Origin: Anaerotignum sp.
GTDB lineage: Bacteria > Bacillota > Clostridia > Lachnospirales > Anaerotignaceae
DNA: 24,638 bases
Direction of reading: 5' to 3'
NCBI GenBank assembly: GCA_020024255.1
Contig: JAHHTX010000021.1
Coordinates: 1-24,638, forward strand
The notes under the pieces were generated by a model. The model was not told where the DNA came from. It did no database searches and worked only from the letters and a program-made list of their open reading frames with translations. Each line of letters begins with the position of its first letter. Positions within the stretch are counted from its first letter, which is position 1. Positions 22,572-24,638 of this stretch are shown one piece after another. The position numbers and the translations under genes are program-made.

Positions 22572-24449
22572 TTAACTCTTTCTTACAATTTTCGGTTCCT
22601 TTTTTTCCAAATGAAGTCCCATTTCTGCCAAAAAACGGGAAGGTTTCATTTCCCTGTCATACCGTTTTTTTGCATAGGAAAGATAGAGTCGTTGCTTTGC
22701 TCTGGTCAGTCCCACATAAAATAAGCGTCTTTCTTCTTCAATAGATTTGTCATCTTTTCTTTTTTCGTAGGGAATCATGCCTTCTGCCAAAGACGGCAGA
22801 AATACTGCTTCAAACTCTAAGCCCTTTGCCGAATGGAATGTGGTCAGTGTTACGGTTTCTCCCTTATGTTTTCGCTGTCCTGCCTGCTCGTGCATTTGCA
22901 GGCTCATTTCTTCCAAACGTCTGCCAAACTCACGAAAATCCTCTGTACCCTTTGCCGTTTCTGTAATCTCATCTGCAATTTCCATAAGATGAGGCAAATT
23001 GGCTTTACGGTAGGCAGCATAATCCATAAGATAATCGTTGTATCCCGTCACATTACGGATATAACGAAGCGCTTCATCAGGTTTTCGTTTTCTTATCTGT
23101 GCCAAGTCAATCGCTAACCGCTGCAAAGGCTCTGCCTGCCATTTCTGTAAAGATGGGCAGACAAAAAGGCTGCGCAAAAGACTGTACGGCATTCTTTCCG
23201 CTTCTGCCAGAAGGTCTTTACTGATGTATCGTTTTGGCTTATTCAAAATACGGAGCAACGCTGTGTCACTGTCCTGATTTTCTGCCAAAAATAAATATGC
23301 CTGCAAATCCTTTGCAATCCAGTGTTCATAAATATTGCTGCCCCCGTCCCGCAGCCAATAAGGAATACCCTTGCGGTACAAGGCTCTTGCAAAAGCACCG
23401 CCCTGTACATTGGTACGATAAATGACCGCAATCTCGCTATAAGGAATCCCATACTCTACCAATCGACAGATACGAGAGGCTGTTTTTTCCGCCTCCTCCG
23501 CACTGTCCTCTGCCACAAACACACTGATTTTTTCTCCCTGTTCTCCGATACCCTGCATTCCCTTTGCAAAACGGCTTACATTCCCTGCAATCACCTGTTC
23601 CGACAGGCGGATAATCCTGCCCGTAGAGCGATAATTGGTATTCAACGTCACTTGCTTTGCATCTGGATATGCATTGGGAAATTGCAGCATAAAATCAGGT
23701 CTTGCACCACGAAAACCATAAATACTCTGGTCGTCATCTCCAACGACAAACAAATTATTTTTTGGTGCAGCAAGCAACTTTAAAGAAGCATACTGTGCCT
23801 CATTGACATCTTGAAACTCATCTACAAGAATATAGGAAAAATGATTTTGCCAGTAAGTCCGCTCTCTTTCGTTATCCCGCAAAAGTGCATAACATTCCGT
23901 TAGCATATCATCAAAATCCAGTTTGTCCGTCCTCTTTTTATAAGAATCATATGCCTTTGCCAGATAGATAAATTCCTCTTTTACAAACTCCACCGGCTCA
24001 AATTTCTCCAGTGTTTGCAATTCATTTTTCATGAGGGAAAGCTGAGAAAAAAACTGCCCCATATATTCCTCTTCATCAGATACAAAAAAGCCGGCATCTC
24101 CGATTATTTTTCGCAATACATTTTTCTTTTCGTCCTCTTGTATGACTTGTTCCAGCGTATAGCCATAGGCTTTTCTCAAAATACGAAAGAAAATGCTATG
24201 AAATGTGCCAAACAAAACGCCTTGCTTTTGTGACAGACGACTGTATCGCACTTTCATTTCCTCTGCTGCCGCCTTCGTAAAGGTAATAACAAGAATTCGG
24301 CGAGGGTCTACACCCAAATCCTCTGTCAGTCGTTTAACACGATGGACAATGACTGTTGTTTTTCCGCTGCCTGGGCCTGCCAGCACCAACATAGAGCCTT
24401 CTTCATGGAGAATCGCTTTTTTTTGATTGGTATTAAATACTTGCTTCAT
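22572..24449 (-). CDS. UvrD/Rep/PcrA-type superfamily 1 DNA helicase
   Basis: This is an ATP-dependent 3'-5' DNA helicase of 625 aa. Motif I AGPGSGKTT (24-32), Ia ITFTKAAAEEM (55-65), II DEFQD (210-214), III GDDDQSIYGFRGA (237-249), IV NYRST (272-276), V FHSAKGLEFE (538-547) and VI VGLTRAKQRL (579-588) are all present, so it should be active. It is about 100 residues shorter than PcrA and stops 37 residues after motif VI, without the C-terminal extension that contacts RNA polymerase in PcrA. It is therefore probably an additional Rep-like helicase rather than the main PcrA. GGAGAAGAAA precedes the ATG. The promoter upstream contains a perfect palindrome. Confidence 0.93.
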   Translation of the reverse strand: MKQVFNTNQKKAILHEEGSMLVLAGPGSGKTTVIVHRVKRLTEDLGVDPRRILVITFTKAAAEEMKVRYSRLSQKQGVLFGTFHSIFFRILRKAYGYTLEQVIQEDEKKNVLRKIIGDAGFFVSDEEEYMGQFFSQLSLMKNELQTLEKFEPVEFVKEEFIYLAKAYDSYKKRTDKLDFDDMLTECYALLRDNERERTYWQNHFSYILVDEFQDVNEAQYASLKLLAAPKNNLFVVGDDDQSIYGFRGARPDFMLQFPNAYPDAKQVTLNTNYRSTGRIIRLSEQVIAGNVSRFAKGMQGIGEQGEKISVFVAEDSAEEAEKTASRICRLVEYGIPYSEIAVIYRTNVQGGAFARALYRKGIPYWLRDGGSNIYEHWIAKDLQAYLFLAENQDSDTALLRILNKPKRYISKDLLAEAERMPYSLLRSLFVCPSLQKWQAEPLQRLAIDLAQIRKRKPDEALRYIRNVTGYNDYLMDYAAYRKANLPHLMEIADEITETAKGTEDFREFGRRLEEMSLQMHEQAGQRKHKGETVTLTTFHSAKGLEFEAVFLPSLAEGMIPYEKRKDDKSIEEERRLFYVGLTRAKQRLYLSYAKKRYDREMKPSRFLAEMGLHLEKKEPKIVRKS

Positions 24450-24492
24450 TTTCTTCTCCTATCCTTTGTCAAAACAAACTGCACGCTTTCTG

Positions 24493-24515
24493 TCCCTATA
24501 ATAATATTATAGGGA
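24493..24515. promoter_or_regulatory. 23-bp palindrome in the helicase promoter (candidate operator)
   Basis: TCCCTATAATA (24493-24503) and TATTATAGGGA (24505-24515) are exact reverse complements around a single A. TATAAT is readable on both strands. The likely helicase -10 box lies within it. A one-base centre makes an RNA hairpin less natural than a site for a dimeric repressor. Confidence 0.65.
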
Positions 24516-24532
24516 TTTGCTTTCTTCTGCAA
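24504..24532 (-). promoter_or_regulatory. Likely promoter of the helicase gene
   Basis: TTGCAG (24532-24527), a 17-base spacer and TAATAT (24509-24504) are seen on the - strand, about 55 bases before the ATG. The -10 falls in the arm and centre of the palindrome, so a bound repressor would block it. Confidence 0.55.
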
Positions 24533-24582
24533 TACCCTTCTGCCTTTCTCCTCCCATTTCCTACTTTTTTTCAAATTTATAC

Positions 24583-24611
24583 TTGACAAAAGGCTCTTTA
24601 TCTTGTAATAT
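24583..24611 (+). promoter_or_regulatory. Strong + strand promoter for a gene beyond the window
   Basis: TTGACA (24583-24588), a 17-base spacer and TAATAT (24606-24611). Transcription would start near 24618, leaving only about 20 transcribed bases (GCATGAATTGCCGTGTGAGT) in the window. These do not identify the product. The near-consensus form would suit a stable RNA such as SRP RNA, whose 5' part can include TTGCCGTG, but this is a guess. Confidence 0.75.
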
Positions 24612-24638
24612 ATTTATTGCATGAATTGCCGTGTGAGT

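Overview
The window looks like a stretch of low-GC Clostridia (Firmicutes) chromosome, most likely a Lachnospirales-type anaerobe. The grounds are RqcH, RNase Y, an RNase E/G homologue, an M23 peptidase of the SpoIIQ/SpoIVFA type, a HypE-like AIR synthase homologue, strong AGGAGG ribosome sites and TTGACA-17-TATAAT-type promoters. The genus is inference. No insertion sequences, phage genes, CRISPR or rRNA are visible.

Layout. The only + strand gene is the first, rqcH, cut by the left edge. It converges through a shared hairpin terminator (about 1761-1793) on an unrecognised 258-aa gene. All other genes are on the - strand. From right to left, the direction of transcription, they are: a UvrD/PcrA-like helicase behind a palindromic promoter; a compact six-gene operon (22483 to 12046); a VanW/G5-domain surface protein; an AIR-synthase-like protein overlapping a PLP aminotransferase; tRNA-Lys(UUU); an OmpR-family response regulator with no histidine kinase beside it; an M23 peptidase; RNase G/E; and RNase Y. 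The far right edge carries a strong + strand promoter for something outside the window.

The six-gene operon fills over 10 kb, more than 40% of the window, and is its main feature of interest. It encodes an exported/membrane protein of 855 aa, an ABC ATPase, an ABC-2 permease, a three-TM coiled-coil protein with a Gly/Gln/Ser repeat, a BatA-like vWA protein and a 920-aa protein with two vWA domains around an amidotransferase-like fold. Genes overlap by 4-11 bp or sit 31 bp apart, so the products are probably made together and may form one envelope complex. The MoxR ATPase and DUF58 genes that often accompany BatA-type vWA genes are absent. The three vWA domains differ in how well they keep the metal-binding residues.

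Regulatory signals seen by eye include intrinsic terminators after rny, the response regulator, tRNA-Lys and vanW. There are promoters for tRNA-Lys, rny and the helicase, a 10-bp direct repeat overlapping the rny promoter, a 12-codon open frame overlapping the response regulator start, and a hairpin plus T8 in the vanW leader.
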